Both the position numbers and the translations under genes were made by a program. A DNA stretch of 64,000 nucleotides from Ectobius pallidus. Its lineage: Eukaryota; Arthropoda; Insecta; Blattodea; Ectobiidae. The stretch lies in contig CAXKWD010000007.1 in assembly GCA_964059195.1 (NCBI GenBank), forward strand, positions 25,493,023 through 25,557,022, in the 5' to 3' direction. The notes under the pieces were generated by a model, which did no database searches, was not told where the DNA came from, and saw only the letters and a list, made by a program, of their open reading frames with translations. Of this stretch, positions 53,761 to 64,000 are shown in pieces (within the stretch, counting starts at the first letter, position 1; every line of letters begins with the position of its first letter).

Positions 53761-56700
53761 TTACAAGTCATTCAAACGCCAATAAATGAAGAAGAAAATG
53801 TTATAACTAATACTGAATTTATGATAGTACTAGCTTAGCCTATAGCAAAATCCAATGCAAGACATTTACACGTTCTAATGATATGTATGAGTGCATCATA
53901 GTCAGCTCAGTGATTGTACTTACTCTACTTTTTGAAAACCATGAAATAATGTATGTTCCGCACTTTTAGTTTAGGTAGACATCATGTGCATGTATTGCGA
54001 AATAAATTTTCCACCTGTAAATACTGAAATGATAATGTTCTGTGTCAAGTTAAATAAGGGTCCAGTATTACAGGCAGCACATATGGGATACGCCATTGAT
54101 TGTGACACTAGGCTACAAACAGGAAGACCTGTAATTGTCATTGAATTTTTCATTTGACCTAAAACATCTGTTGGTACTATGGCTCTGGGATCGCTTCAGC
54201 CTCAAACAGAGATGGATTGGCCTATCAGGAGAATAAAGACATAAAACTGACAGCCTCCCGGATCGTCTAAAAATCCAGGAGCCTCAAATTCGAGGAATAC
54301 GGGCATCCAGAGACCGTATAATTGGGGTTATTTTAATGATATAACATTATACAGGGTTGTCTCTAACATTCGCTTTAGCCGTGTGAACGAGTGTTTTATT
54401 CAATGTGACGTAGAAACGAAAGGATGACAGTTCCGCTTTATTACTCTTTATTGCTTGTGGAAATTTTATATGGAATGGCCCAAATACGTTTCCCGAATGG
54501 AATTGCAGGTCTCGTCCGGTTGTGATGCATGCCATAGTACAATATTAATGCATATTGCACCGCGTCGAGGAGTGGGCGAAAGCCATTACTTGTCGCACGT
54601 TTTGCGCGATAAAATGACTTCCCTGCAGACCTCTTGAATAATCAAAACCAAGCAGTCCTCTTACGAGTTGTATTATACAATACATACGACATGCTTTTGA
54701 ACCCTTTTGTTCCATTCTTGGTTTTGACGCCACACTTATTTCTTGGATTCTATTGTATTGTGTCTACCGCAGTATAAATTGCTTTGGCCAACTAATTACT
54801 CAGTAACATAAAAGAAGCAATTTTCTTATATAATAATACAAAGGAAATCGTAACGCGGGTTCAAAATTAATCATCTTACATTTAATCCTGGATTAAATTT
54901 ATGCTTTTCTTCAACCAGGCACCAATTTCTCGTAACTTAAAAGTCATGTTTTATTCTAGCCTTTCCAGAATAAATAAGTAAAAAATTATCATACGATATC
55001 TCACAGGAGGTTACGAGATTATCTTATGAATGAGATTTATTAATACTATTCCAGAAATAAAATGTAACACGTATAAGTAGTAAATACTGTTTTACTTGTG
55101 CTACATAACATCAAAACAATACTGTGTCAGTTGTCAAACCACGGTATACTAATAGTATATTGCGATACAAGTGCCGTAAGGCACGTTTACGGGTCGAGGA
55201 AACAGATTGAAAACCCGAGGCGCAGCCGAGGGTTTTTAAGTTTTCGAGACCCGTAAATGCCTTTACGGCCAGTGTGTTGCATGCTATTTTTTGCACGACG
55301 GTTACTTATATCAATTTAATTATATTAATTGTGATATTACCTGAAAATATTATGTGTATACATTCTTGAAGAGAGGTGTTTATTTCAGAAAGTGATTCGC
55401 ATGTGTTTGTTGTTATGGGAACCGAATATTTGTCCTGGGGGCCTTGTTCATAAAGGCATGTATTATGAAGTGTATCGTAATGAATTATGACGTAGCGCTT
55501 GGACCGTAAGTAATTTAACCTCATCGCAACGGCCTTAGCAACACGATTGTGTGGGAATGTCAACTTACGATCCATGTAAACAACTTTCGTAAGTAACACT
55601 TACTAGCTAAGGAGTGCAAAAATGAATTGATCAAATGAGCTATGAAATACTAACCCATGCGACCGATAGTGAGAGTGATAAAATAGTTAACCCCAAGATT
55701 GAGATAAGGTACAATCCGAACAGATTAAAAGACACTAAATGGCTTGCACCGAATCAGAATTGTGTTTTAAGTAGATTTCGAAGAAAAATCTACCTATTGC
55801 AATCGATACCATGTCATGATTTTCGAAAAATTCTTTCATATCTTTACGTTTCATACTTCCCTAAGTACGAAACCACCGCCCGTTCAATTTTTTTTGTGTT
55901 ATTTATATACTCGTATATATTTATATCTTTACATGCTAGAGGCCGTAATTTTGAAGATATTTGAACCAAATTTTATTACTGTATGTTATTTCTAGGCTCA
56001 ATAGTTCGGAACGAGGCGGAAAATTATATTTCTCCCTCTCATGTTACCATAAAACTGTTTTGGGGATGAAATTAAACAGAAAGCAATATCACTTTCACAC
56101 TTCTCTCTCCAAAAACCTGCGATATAATAATATACCATATTACCATACCTCGTATTGTTTTCTCTATGTCCAGGGTAGAGAAAGTTATGTGACTGCATTA
56201 TTTTCGTGGATTACATTCTTTAATATTTATTTATAACATGAATTATAAATTGATACCTTCTCTTATTTGTCAAACTTGCATTCCTTTTTTTTTCTCCAAA
56301 GCCATCTGATACATTAGCAACAATATGTTCTGTGATTGGGTTTTATAATTCTGTGTAAAAAGGGATTAAGTTTTCTCAAAAACATTTAATTTTTGGCATT
56401 TAAAATCAAAATTTTGTAAATTCCTTTCTTAGTGAGCACCTACATTATGAAACGAAGGTACTGTCAAAATTCCAAGTCTCTACCTATTATAGTTTAGGCT
56501 CTACGTTTATTCTCTGTCAGTCAGTCAGTCATTCATTCAGTCAGTCAGGACAAAGCCTCTTATATACAGGGAATCCATTTTATGCGGAAACTTTTTAACA
56601 GCGTTGCTCCTGCTCACACTTTCCCCGCTGTTGCGCTTGCACCGGCCGAACGCGCCTTCTATGGTTATTTCTCAATAAGTAACATTCCACCAAATGAATT

Positions 56701-57126
56701 CGCTGTTCAACCGTATACATTTTCGATTATTGTCTTACGTAACACACAACAATAGACAAGCGTCTCACTACAAGACACTACAAGACACCGAAGCAACTAA
56801 CCCCTTGTAGGGTCTATGCTTTGTACAATGCTAGCGCGGCAATGCGGCAGTGATGCGAGGTTTCCTCATAAAATGGACTCACTGTATATAGAGATATGGA
56901 TATATATCTGTTTGGCAAATTTGATGGAGTGATGGGCCGAAAGAAACACGAAACACATGATGTGGGCTGACATGTTTTACAAAAGGCTGGAGTGGTATAT
57001 TTTACACAATTGTAATTGTATAGTCATTATTCAATCAGTGAAGTGTGAATTGGAAATGAGACTGTCGTAATATATTTTCATATTCTAATTGCAAACGTGA
57101 CGAGAACGGATAGAAGATATGTTTAA
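53761..57126. other. Long stretch without a supported gene
   Basis: Around 55165-55265 GTGCCGTAAGGCACGTTTAC, GAGGCGCAGCCGAGGG and CCGTAAATGCCTTTACGGCC form nested inverted pairs, probably part of a degraded repeat. The 109-codon open frame at 55635 shows no known domain. A (CAGT)n-like run lies at about 56515-56550. Confidence 0.4.
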
Positions 57127-57195
57127 TTCATTCTTGTGTCCGACTAGAGCGTTATATAGTTAAATCACTAAATTTAAATACTTTTGTAATTTTTG
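57127..57195. repeat. Fragment related to the 79-bp insert at 28803
   Basis: TTCATTCTTGTGTCCGACTA matches the start of 28803-28881 with two differences, then diverges. It directly precedes R835 copy 2. Confidence 0.45.
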
Positions 57196-58001
57196 TATTT
57201 TTACTTCCTCTGTCCGTACCGTAGGTACTATAGGTAGAGGAAGAATTCTTTTCGAACCCCAAATTCGAAGTTGAGTTTTTGACATAAATACACGTTTTGA
57301 GGCTAGCTCCAAAACGGAAAACCGTATGAAAACAAAATTTCTTATTTGGATTAGGTGAGCCGAAGATTGGCGACAAGTTTCTCTTATTTTTAAGGGGACT
57401 TTACATGAAGAAATTTTCGTTTTTTGCTATTTTCTCGAAAACGGCTCTAACGATTTCCTTTACATTTTCACATGTGTTGCTTGTACTGAGAGGTAAAACT
57501 GTTATTTGAAACTTTTTTTTCGAAAAAATTATCTGAAGGGTAGATACAAGCCACCCACTGTTCACCCACTGTTTGTAAAAAGTTTGTCTTGTATGGTGAA
57601 CAACTGAATACGCGCTCTTTCACGGCCTCTTATTCTATATAAGAATGTGAAGTGAGAAAGATGTATTGTTGGTCATGCATAAAGTAAAGAAATATCTGAG
57701 GGGATTATTCGATAAATTTCGGAAATTATATTTAACGGCGGAAAGTTCAATAAACGCTTGCACTTTTTTTTTTTTTTTTTTTGTCCATAGCCTACGTTTT
57801 TAGTCACAACATTCAAAGAAGAGGCTGTAAGTTATTTATAGCATAATTAGCGTAAAATTGTGTCTTGCATTTCTGTACAAGGGTAATATGTGAATACTGG
57901 CAACTTTACCGTTAAACAGTTTTTTTTTTTTAATTTCAGGCTAAGATGCTACATTTTAACTGGGCAGAGGAAGTTATGTGTAACTTTCACATAAGATTTT
58001 T
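57196..58001 (-). repeat. R835 interspersed repeat, copy 2
   Basis: Inverted relative to 1712-2547. Contains CTACCTATAGTACCTACGGT on its sense strand near one end and AACTTCCTCTGCCC near the other, plus the shared middle GAACAGTGGGTGGCTTGTA. A poly-T run at about 57768-57782. Confidence 0.78.
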
Positions 58002-58802
58002 AATTCAGTGATAAATTTAATGCTCCCCTATCATTCCTCTTCAAACACCGGCTCTACTGGCAATTTCAAAAGCAGTTAGGCTACTGCCGGCTATAATAAC
58101 TTATAATACAATAACGAAAATTCAAACTGGTGATAATTTGCTTGGCATTTGATACATCCCATTTTGCGATGTGTAAAGTGTTAAATTTCGATACAAAAGT
58201 TGGGTTGATTATTTCGCAATAATAACTAAGGGGGATTTTAGGCTTTTCATTTTGTAGCTTTTGAAAGTTCTTGCCAGTTGTCCATTAATACATGTATATT
58301 ATAATGTACATAAACTGGTGTAATACAATCTTCTTGATCTACGTATTAACGCTGCTTCGAAGATATGAACTACTGGAAACTAAAATGTAGCTATTTCTGT
58401 ATTAAAATAAAATACAAAATAAATTGAGTGGAATTGTGTTTTGGCCAAAAATTCATATTTGATTTAGCCAACATCAATTTGCATGAACGACGCTACACAT
58501 CAATTATTTTATTTTAAATGAAATAAATTTTATTTTTTACGTTTCCCCTTCACCTGATCAGGCTTGTCTACTCAACATTTGCCGTATTTGATTTATTGCA
58601 TATTCATTTGTGTTACTGTGCATATATATTTAGGCGACTTTCAATAATCCATCACTTAAGTCCTTTTAATGCAATGCTTTTCTTGAACTCGATATTCTCA
58701 TCAAAAACGAAAATTTCATTTTCGCTATTGCAAAACGACAATACTTCGGCCTAGAAGTGTTTGAAACAGAAGATCTTCACTTTAACAATTCTACCACTTA
58801 TC
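58002..58802. other. Stretch without a supported gene
   Basis: AT-rich; nothing recognised. Confidence 0.4.
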
Positions 58803-59064
58803 CTCCGCCGTGGCTGAGTTAGTAGCTTGACTGCCTTCCAGGTCCAGGTTCGATTCCCGGCCAGGTTGGGAATTTTTCAGAGGTGGACAATTTTTTTCCT
58901 GGGTTCAGGGCTGGGCGTTGAGTTCTTGCCTTGCGAGAGGCAAATTTCCGCGATATCACCCTTGCCTGAATCACCTCGAACGGGACATGGTCATCATCCA
59001 CCGGATTCGTCCTGGGACTGGACCTGCCTTCGGACAGAACATTTACCATCTTCATAATCATCTG
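58803..59064 (+). mobile_element. tRNA-derived SINE, family D, third copy
   Basis: CCGCCGTGGCTGAGTTAGTA, box B GGTTCGATTCC, then GGGAATTTTTCAGAGGTGGA and a body ending near 59064, immediately before a MITE. Confidence 0.75.
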
Positions 59065-59066
59065 TA

Positions 59067-59323
59067 TTATCGCCTCGCTCAATTCGTTGACAGTTAACAT
59101 CAAAGAAGTCGCCGCCGCTTGGAGTAGTTGCCACACTGCACAGTGTTAGTAAACAGAGCGGGAAGATGTAGATGCAGCAAAACACTTACGTGGCAATAAT
59201 GTGAGAATTGGCAACACGAATTCAGTCAGCGGTTTCTTTTGAGAAAACCTTTTACAGTAACAACAAGCATTGTAATATGAGAACAAAGCGAGCCGCCCGT
59301 CAATGTTATGAGTGAGGCGATAA
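59067..59323. mobile_element. TA-flanked MITE, family M260, third copy
   Basis: 257 bp. Begins TTATCGCCTCGCTCA and ends TGAGTGAGGCGATAA, with TA at 59065-59066 and 59324-59325. The interior combines the sequence of the short copy at 8347 (first half) with the 3' half of the copy at 8594. Confidence 0.9.
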
Positions 59324-59325
59324 TA

Positions 59326-60101
59326 ACCACTTATTCGTGAATCTCACGCATGGAAACTAGATATCTGTACCCGTCACAAATGTAGTAATTAGACAGATAA
59401 ACAGGATGTTCACGTAACTATTTTGCGATGGCCACAAGGATGAATTTCTGTAAGGAGCTTTGTATTGAAAAGCACTCTGTAATCGTAAATGAAGCAATGA
59501 AAAGCTAACAGTATTTCATATTAACCCCTGCAGTCGTGAAGGTTTTGACATACCTGTTTGCTGGGTTGCCTATCATGGAGGCGTCTCATTCTCGTTCACA
59601 TTCGTTGATAACTCTTTAGAACTTGAAATAAAGACTTGCATTATCAGAATGGAATCGGGTTTAAAAAAAAATATAATTCCATCTCCCAAAATCTAATATT
59701 CATGCAATAACTATTAATAAGGCAACATCACCTACACGATTAGATAGTGCAGTTAACATACCAGCATTATATGATTTTCCATTCTGATAATAAATTACTA
59801 AACAATAAGATACTACCTAGGTAATCCTAACCCATCTCAACCTAATAAAATTCTAATTAGACTGAATAAAGTGTAGCCTAGTTTCCAAGGTGATGCAGCA
59901 CACTCTTGACTTTCGAGCTTTGAAACTTTAGGACCCCTCGTTTTCGCACAACCACGTTTCAACTTAGTGGCCTAGTGGTTTTAATTAATAAGCAGTTGCC
60001 TTTCCTTGAGTCTTCCCGGAATCCTTTGAGGAAGGATACTCTTTTCCCATGTGAAGCACGTGGAAGCATTTTATGAAAAGCTTTATTTTTAAAGCTTGAT
60101 T
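59326..60101. other. Stretch without a supported gene
   Basis: No recognised gene or repeat. Confidence 0.4.
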
Positions 60102-60952
60102 TAATTATTTCCTCTGCCCGTGCCATAGATACTTGGCCTATAGGTAGAGGAAGTATCGGGTTCGACCCTGAGATTGTAAGTTGAGTTTTTAAATATAAAT
60201 ACACCTTTTAAAGTCCCCTGAATCCAAAAATGCAATCTTCAGAAACATATCTGTTTGTGTGTGTGTGTGTGTGACAACCTAGGTCCAGAATGAAAAACCG
60301 TATGAAACATTTTGTATTTGGGTTAGATTTCTTCTGAGGATGTTTACATAAACGTAAAGGAATTATAAAATAATAAATATTTCAAACTTTAACATTGCAA
60401 TATACTATAACTTTGAAAATAATAATTTCCGGACGAAGATTGGCAACGACATTCTCTAACGTTTAATGCCACTTTGCATGAAGAAAATTTCGGTTTTCGC
60501 GATTTTCTCGACTTTGTTTAAATAGTGTACATGAGGTGCTTATACCAGGAGCTAAAACTTTTACTTGGGAGATTTTTTCGCAAAAATTCTTTGAAGGGTA
60601 ATTATAAACCACCTACTGTTTGTAAAAACTCCTTCTTGCCTGGCGAACAATAAAGCCTTGCATCAGGTTGAAACATCTGAATATGCGCTCTTTGCAATAT
60701 GACTTCTTATTTTTTATTAGAGTGTGAAGTGAGAAAGATATATTAACCATACTTAGGGTCAGGAAAGTTACGTTCTTGCATTAATAAGGTTTTATTTGGA
60801 TTGTGTGAGATTCGGGAATGCGATGCGATGTAGTAACGACATTCCCTTCGTTTTTACAACCATTTTATATGAAGAGAATGGCATACATAATATTCTACGA
60901 GGCAAAATCTTTATTTGAGCAGAGTAAGTTATGTGTTTCACATCATTTTTTC
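60102..60952 (-). repeat. R835 interspersed repeat, copy 3, diverged
   Basis: The left end TTTCCTCTGCCCGTGCCATA and right part GAGCAGAGTAAGTTATGTG match the ends of copies 1 and 2 in inverted orientation. It contains a (GT)n run at about 60246-60272 and extra sequence, so it is the most diverged copy. Confidence 0.7.
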
Positions 60953-61649
60953 CTCCATGAAATGGTTTTATGAAATACCATTGAAAATGTATTTTTTCAT
61001 ACATATCCAACCAACGGATTTCGTAAGTTCACTTATCGTTAACATGTAGCAATAAGTTTAGCAAACTGCATTTATCTTCTAAATTTTTTTTACTTACCTA
61101 TGCTATTGAGAATTGCACATAAAACATATTTTAGAAACATTAATACCAATTTTATATCCTAAAAGTATAGGTTTCAGTATGCCCTAACCACTGTGAAACT
61201 CTATAATAGACTAAATCTTCATAATTGTGTGGATAATTTCACTAGCATTAAATTTTATGCTTTCAAATTCCCTTTCTTATGTAACCTGAAGAAAACATTG
61301 TTCTCATGAATATCGTTCCATATGAATGGAAACTGGAGAGCTCTATAAATCTCGAATGCAAGGAGAAAACATACATCTTCAGCCTACCATTGCCATTGAA
61401 AAGGAGAATGTATAAACTGGAAAGCAAAATTGTTACAAACTTCGAATGCCTTCTCAGCATTTAAACGGTTGTAGCGTGCAAGATAGGACTAATGCACATT
61501 TGGATGCCTTATTTATGTGACTATTTCATTCATACGATGCGAATTTGATATTCACCAATAAGGATTAACAGTGCCTCGGATATCGACCATTCACGTCGTT
61601 TGTCTTATAATATGCTTGCTAGACCCACAAGGATGAGATACCGCGCGAG
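60953..61649. other. Stretch without a supported gene
   Basis: AT-rich; nothing recognised. Confidence 0.4.
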
Positions 61650-61830
61650 GTGGCCGAGATGGTAACGTCTTGGACTCGCATTCGGGAGGTCCCAGGTTCA
61701 AATCCCGTGGACATCAATTTGACATGGGTTGTTTCATGGTTTCTCCAGTCGTAAAGGCAAATGCCCGATTGGATATTTGCTTACCATGACTCATTCTCGC
61801 TGTGTCATCCTGTATCGATCTCAGTTGAAA
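61650..61830 (+). mobile_element. tRNA-derived SINE, family H, complete head
   Basis: GCGAGGTGGCCGAGATGGTA (A box) and GGTTCAAATCCCGTGG (B box) form a Leu/Ser-like tRNA head; the body has TCGTAAAGGCAAATGCCCGA and GGATATTTGCTTACCATGAC. A deleted copy is at 45893-46000. Confidence 0.72.
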
Positions 61831-63622
61831 TTTCCTAACGCCAAAAATTTATACCAAAAACAGAAAGTAGTTGACTTCAGTAGTTGCATGGCCTATTGGT
61901 ATGCACACTGGTATACTGGCATATGGTATCCATGCTGAAAGGGTTATAAATATTTTGAAACTTGAGCCGTCTGCAATACTTTGAAATCTGCAACTAATCC
62001 ATTGTTGTTTCAACTTTAAAATGTCAAGTTGGCGACCAACGACAGAGAAGTATATTAAAGGAACAAATTTATAATACTCGAATCTACTTATTTTTGTAGA
62101 TGGGAAGTGAATTGAGTAATAATTGTATCATTAAAGGGTAAATATCTCAATTGATTATGTTATTTTTCGAATGCCGATACAAGTAATAGTTGCTTGTTTA
62201 TTTCGAAAAAAAAAATAGAATAACTATGTCAAAATGATAATACAATTTTCGGTATTAATATCAGTGTTCATGTTTTTTTAAGACGGCTAAAATCGTTTGT
62301 TTAAAGCCTAAATAGGGTTATTCCACGAAAATAAAAGGCTAAAATACTTTTTATAAAAGCCTAAAAATCCGGGCCCTAGTTATCACTGACCTCAGTTCTT
62401 CCCTCGCTTTAATCAATTCACACATCTTATTGTTTACTTTAACTAAACATTGGAACCCCTCGTTTCAAACCACGAGGAGTAGACGAGGAGCTGTGATAGC
62501 CGTCACAGGACATTCTTAGATTTTGATTGCCTGAGGTAACTAACTGATTGGTGCGGTAAAAATAAAGAGCATGGGTTGAACTGTCGGCAAACTTCTCCTC
62601 CTAACAAAAGGAAACCGCCTGGGTATGGAAAGAATAAGTAGACTGTAACTCGAATCGATTCATCGGCTGTTTAGTATGCCATGATTTCATAGCTGACAGA
62701 ATATTTATTTCCTTTTAAACAAAACATAAGAGAGTAATTATTATTAATATAATCCGTCACATTTTATGCATGGAGTGGTCTTAATAAATCCCACTCAAGG
62801 TTACGATTTTTATCACATAAATCAAATCTATCGATAAACTCTGAATCTCTCCTGAGAGTAGGCCTACCTATGATGAAAATTTTAAAAATCTCTATAACCC
62901 GATCATACAGCGGTCACGAATCTCGCATGGGCCTCTTTGACAAAGTTTAAAAGCGATCTTTTAAAATGTAGGCCTTGTGTTCATTAAATACAGTGAAGTG
63001 AAGAACTCTTGAAAATTCAATCTGCAAATAAAAAAAATGTAGTATGTTCACTTAATTTTAGATAATTATATTATCAAATAATCTTCCGATAATTGTTACT
63101 AGTTAAAAGAAACATTCGGAGCAGTTTGCATTTGTTTTTAATTTTTAGCTGTAATTCATTGCGTAAAATGTTGCGAAAAAAGTTTCCTTCTGTGTAAGTA
63201 TACGGTAGTTTATCCCGAAGTAGCTTCATTCGGTTTAAAAACAAAACAAAAACATTTTTACTTATAAGCTTAAGCTTATAGAAAGGTAGGCTGCACTTTA
63301 AGCAAGTTTCCTTATTTATGTATGTAGTAATTTAGATATTTATTTATTTACTTATCCCTTGGAACTAAATGTAATATATAATCGAGATATAAAGTATTTC
63401 TAAAATTGAGCGGTAACAGATGATTTGAATATAACTTGACGTAAGCACAAAATTTATTTTTTACTATAGGCCTACCTAGGTACTAATCTCAGAAACCTAG
63501 TGAGATTATAATGTTTTCTTGGGATTATATTATTGAAGTTTTGTCATCACCATTTCCACTCGTTAACCTTGTCTTTATTATTACTTGAATGCAATTAATA
63601 AATGCACGCGTGTTACTTATAA
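61831..63622. other. Stretch without a supported gene
   Basis: At about 62270-62380 AAGCCTAAATAGGG, AAAAGGCTAAAATAC and CCTAAAAATCCGGGCCCTA mark one end of a MITE related to 51939-52590. Otherwise AT-rich without recognised features. Confidence 0.45.
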
Positions 63623-64000
63623 AAGTTACGCTGGATTAACATTATTGCTTGGGGATCAGCGGATCAATTCCACATAAATAGAATCTTTGTCCTGCAAAAA
63701 CGCATAATACTTACCATTTATAATGCCAAGCCTCTCGATTCCTGCAAACCTTTATTTAAAACCCACAAGATCCTCCCACTACCATGTATCATTATTTTTG
63801 AAGCCGCCCTGTTTGCTTATTCTCATAGACTCCTTTTCAAAGTTAATTCTGACTACCACTCTTACAACACCCGACATAAAAACAGCATAGCACTGACGAA
63901 ACACTCTACGCGTCTATTCGAATCTTCTCCATACTACTTATGCTCTAAGGTATTTAATTCACTCCCCTCTCATATCACATCACAAAAAACAGAAATTTCA
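63623..64000 (+). pseudogene. LINE reverse transcriptase C-terminal region, running off the window
   Basis: One frame stays open for 126 codons to the window end: WGSADQFHINRIFVLQKR, AKPLDSCKPLFKTHKILPLP, IIFEAALFAYSHRLLFK, SYNTRHKNSIALT, VFNSLPSHIT. This is the thumb and C-terminal region of jockey/CR1-type LINE reverse transcriptases (WG-x-x-S-x-x-x-x-x-I-x-x-LQKR-x-x-R-x-I, then Y-x-TR). The RT palm with the catalytic Asp pair is not upstream, so it is 5'-truncated. It differs in sequence from the LINE at 16585. Confidence 0.75.

Noticed and set aside
55635..55964. 109-codon open frame as a gene
   Set aside because: AT-rich, no recognisable motif, no splice or promoter context; chance open frame is more likely.

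Overview
The window reads as nuclear DNA of an insect with a large, AT-rich, repeat-laden genome. The support is the many tRNA-headed SINEs, numerous hAT and mariner-type MITEs, an env-bearing Ty3/gypsy (errantivirus-like) retroelement, CR1/jockey-type LINEs and a spliced exon with good GT-AG borders. A cockroach or other polyneopteran would fit, but that is inference from style and not demonstrated. There is no bacterial-type gene organisation, no operons and no CRISPR array. Nearly everything that can be named is mobile DNA. The one good host coding piece is a 204-bp internal exon at 40700-40903 (+) with a BTK-type zinc motif, so much of the window may be intron or flank of that gene.

Layout. 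241-1414: relic of a DUF4817-type Tc1/mariner-like transposon with long terminal inverted repeats, interrupted by a 372-bp hAT MITE. 1564-2691: tail of a LINE ORF2 split by an ~835-bp repeat (family R835, further copies near 57.2-58.0 kb and 60.1-60.95 kb). 6483-7142: internally deleted mariner. 8347-8863: two copies of a TA-flanked MITE (third copy at 59067). 9237-16065: a compound structure in which a ~3.15-kb DNA element has inserted into an inverted copy of itself, both loaded with tRNA-SINEs and a hAT dimerisation-domain fragment. 16585-18797: 5'-truncated LINE with a long intact reverse-transcriptase ORF and an (ATT)n tail. 19656-21345: hAT MITE, a perfect 234-bp tandem duplication and a hAT transposase pseudogene.

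25704-26376: mariner relic whose two ends are inverted copies of the same 3' end. 26926-27062: long palindrome with a hammerhead-like core. 27717-29200: hAT-like element with a second hAT-like element nested inside and a 144-bp tandem array within that. 30872-39430: the best-preserved element, an 8559-bp env-containing Ty3/gypsy retroelement with apparently identical 772-bp LTRs, a 4-bp target duplication, gag, pol (entered by a -1 frameshift at GGGAAAC) and an env split by one frame change. 40700-40903: host exon. 46922-48640: two more DNA-transposon relics. 51939-52590: hAT MITE with many AAATAGGC motifs. 57-61 kb: more R835, SINE and MITE copies. 63623-64000: C-terminal end of another LINE reverse transcriptase running off the window.

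The long stretches between these hold AT-rich DNA in which I see no supported gene; they are listed so that the reader knows they were looked at. The genes do not form a pathway. The only functional set is gag, pol and env of the retroelement, which together would make a particle, copy and integrate the element and, if env were whole, mediate membrane fusion.
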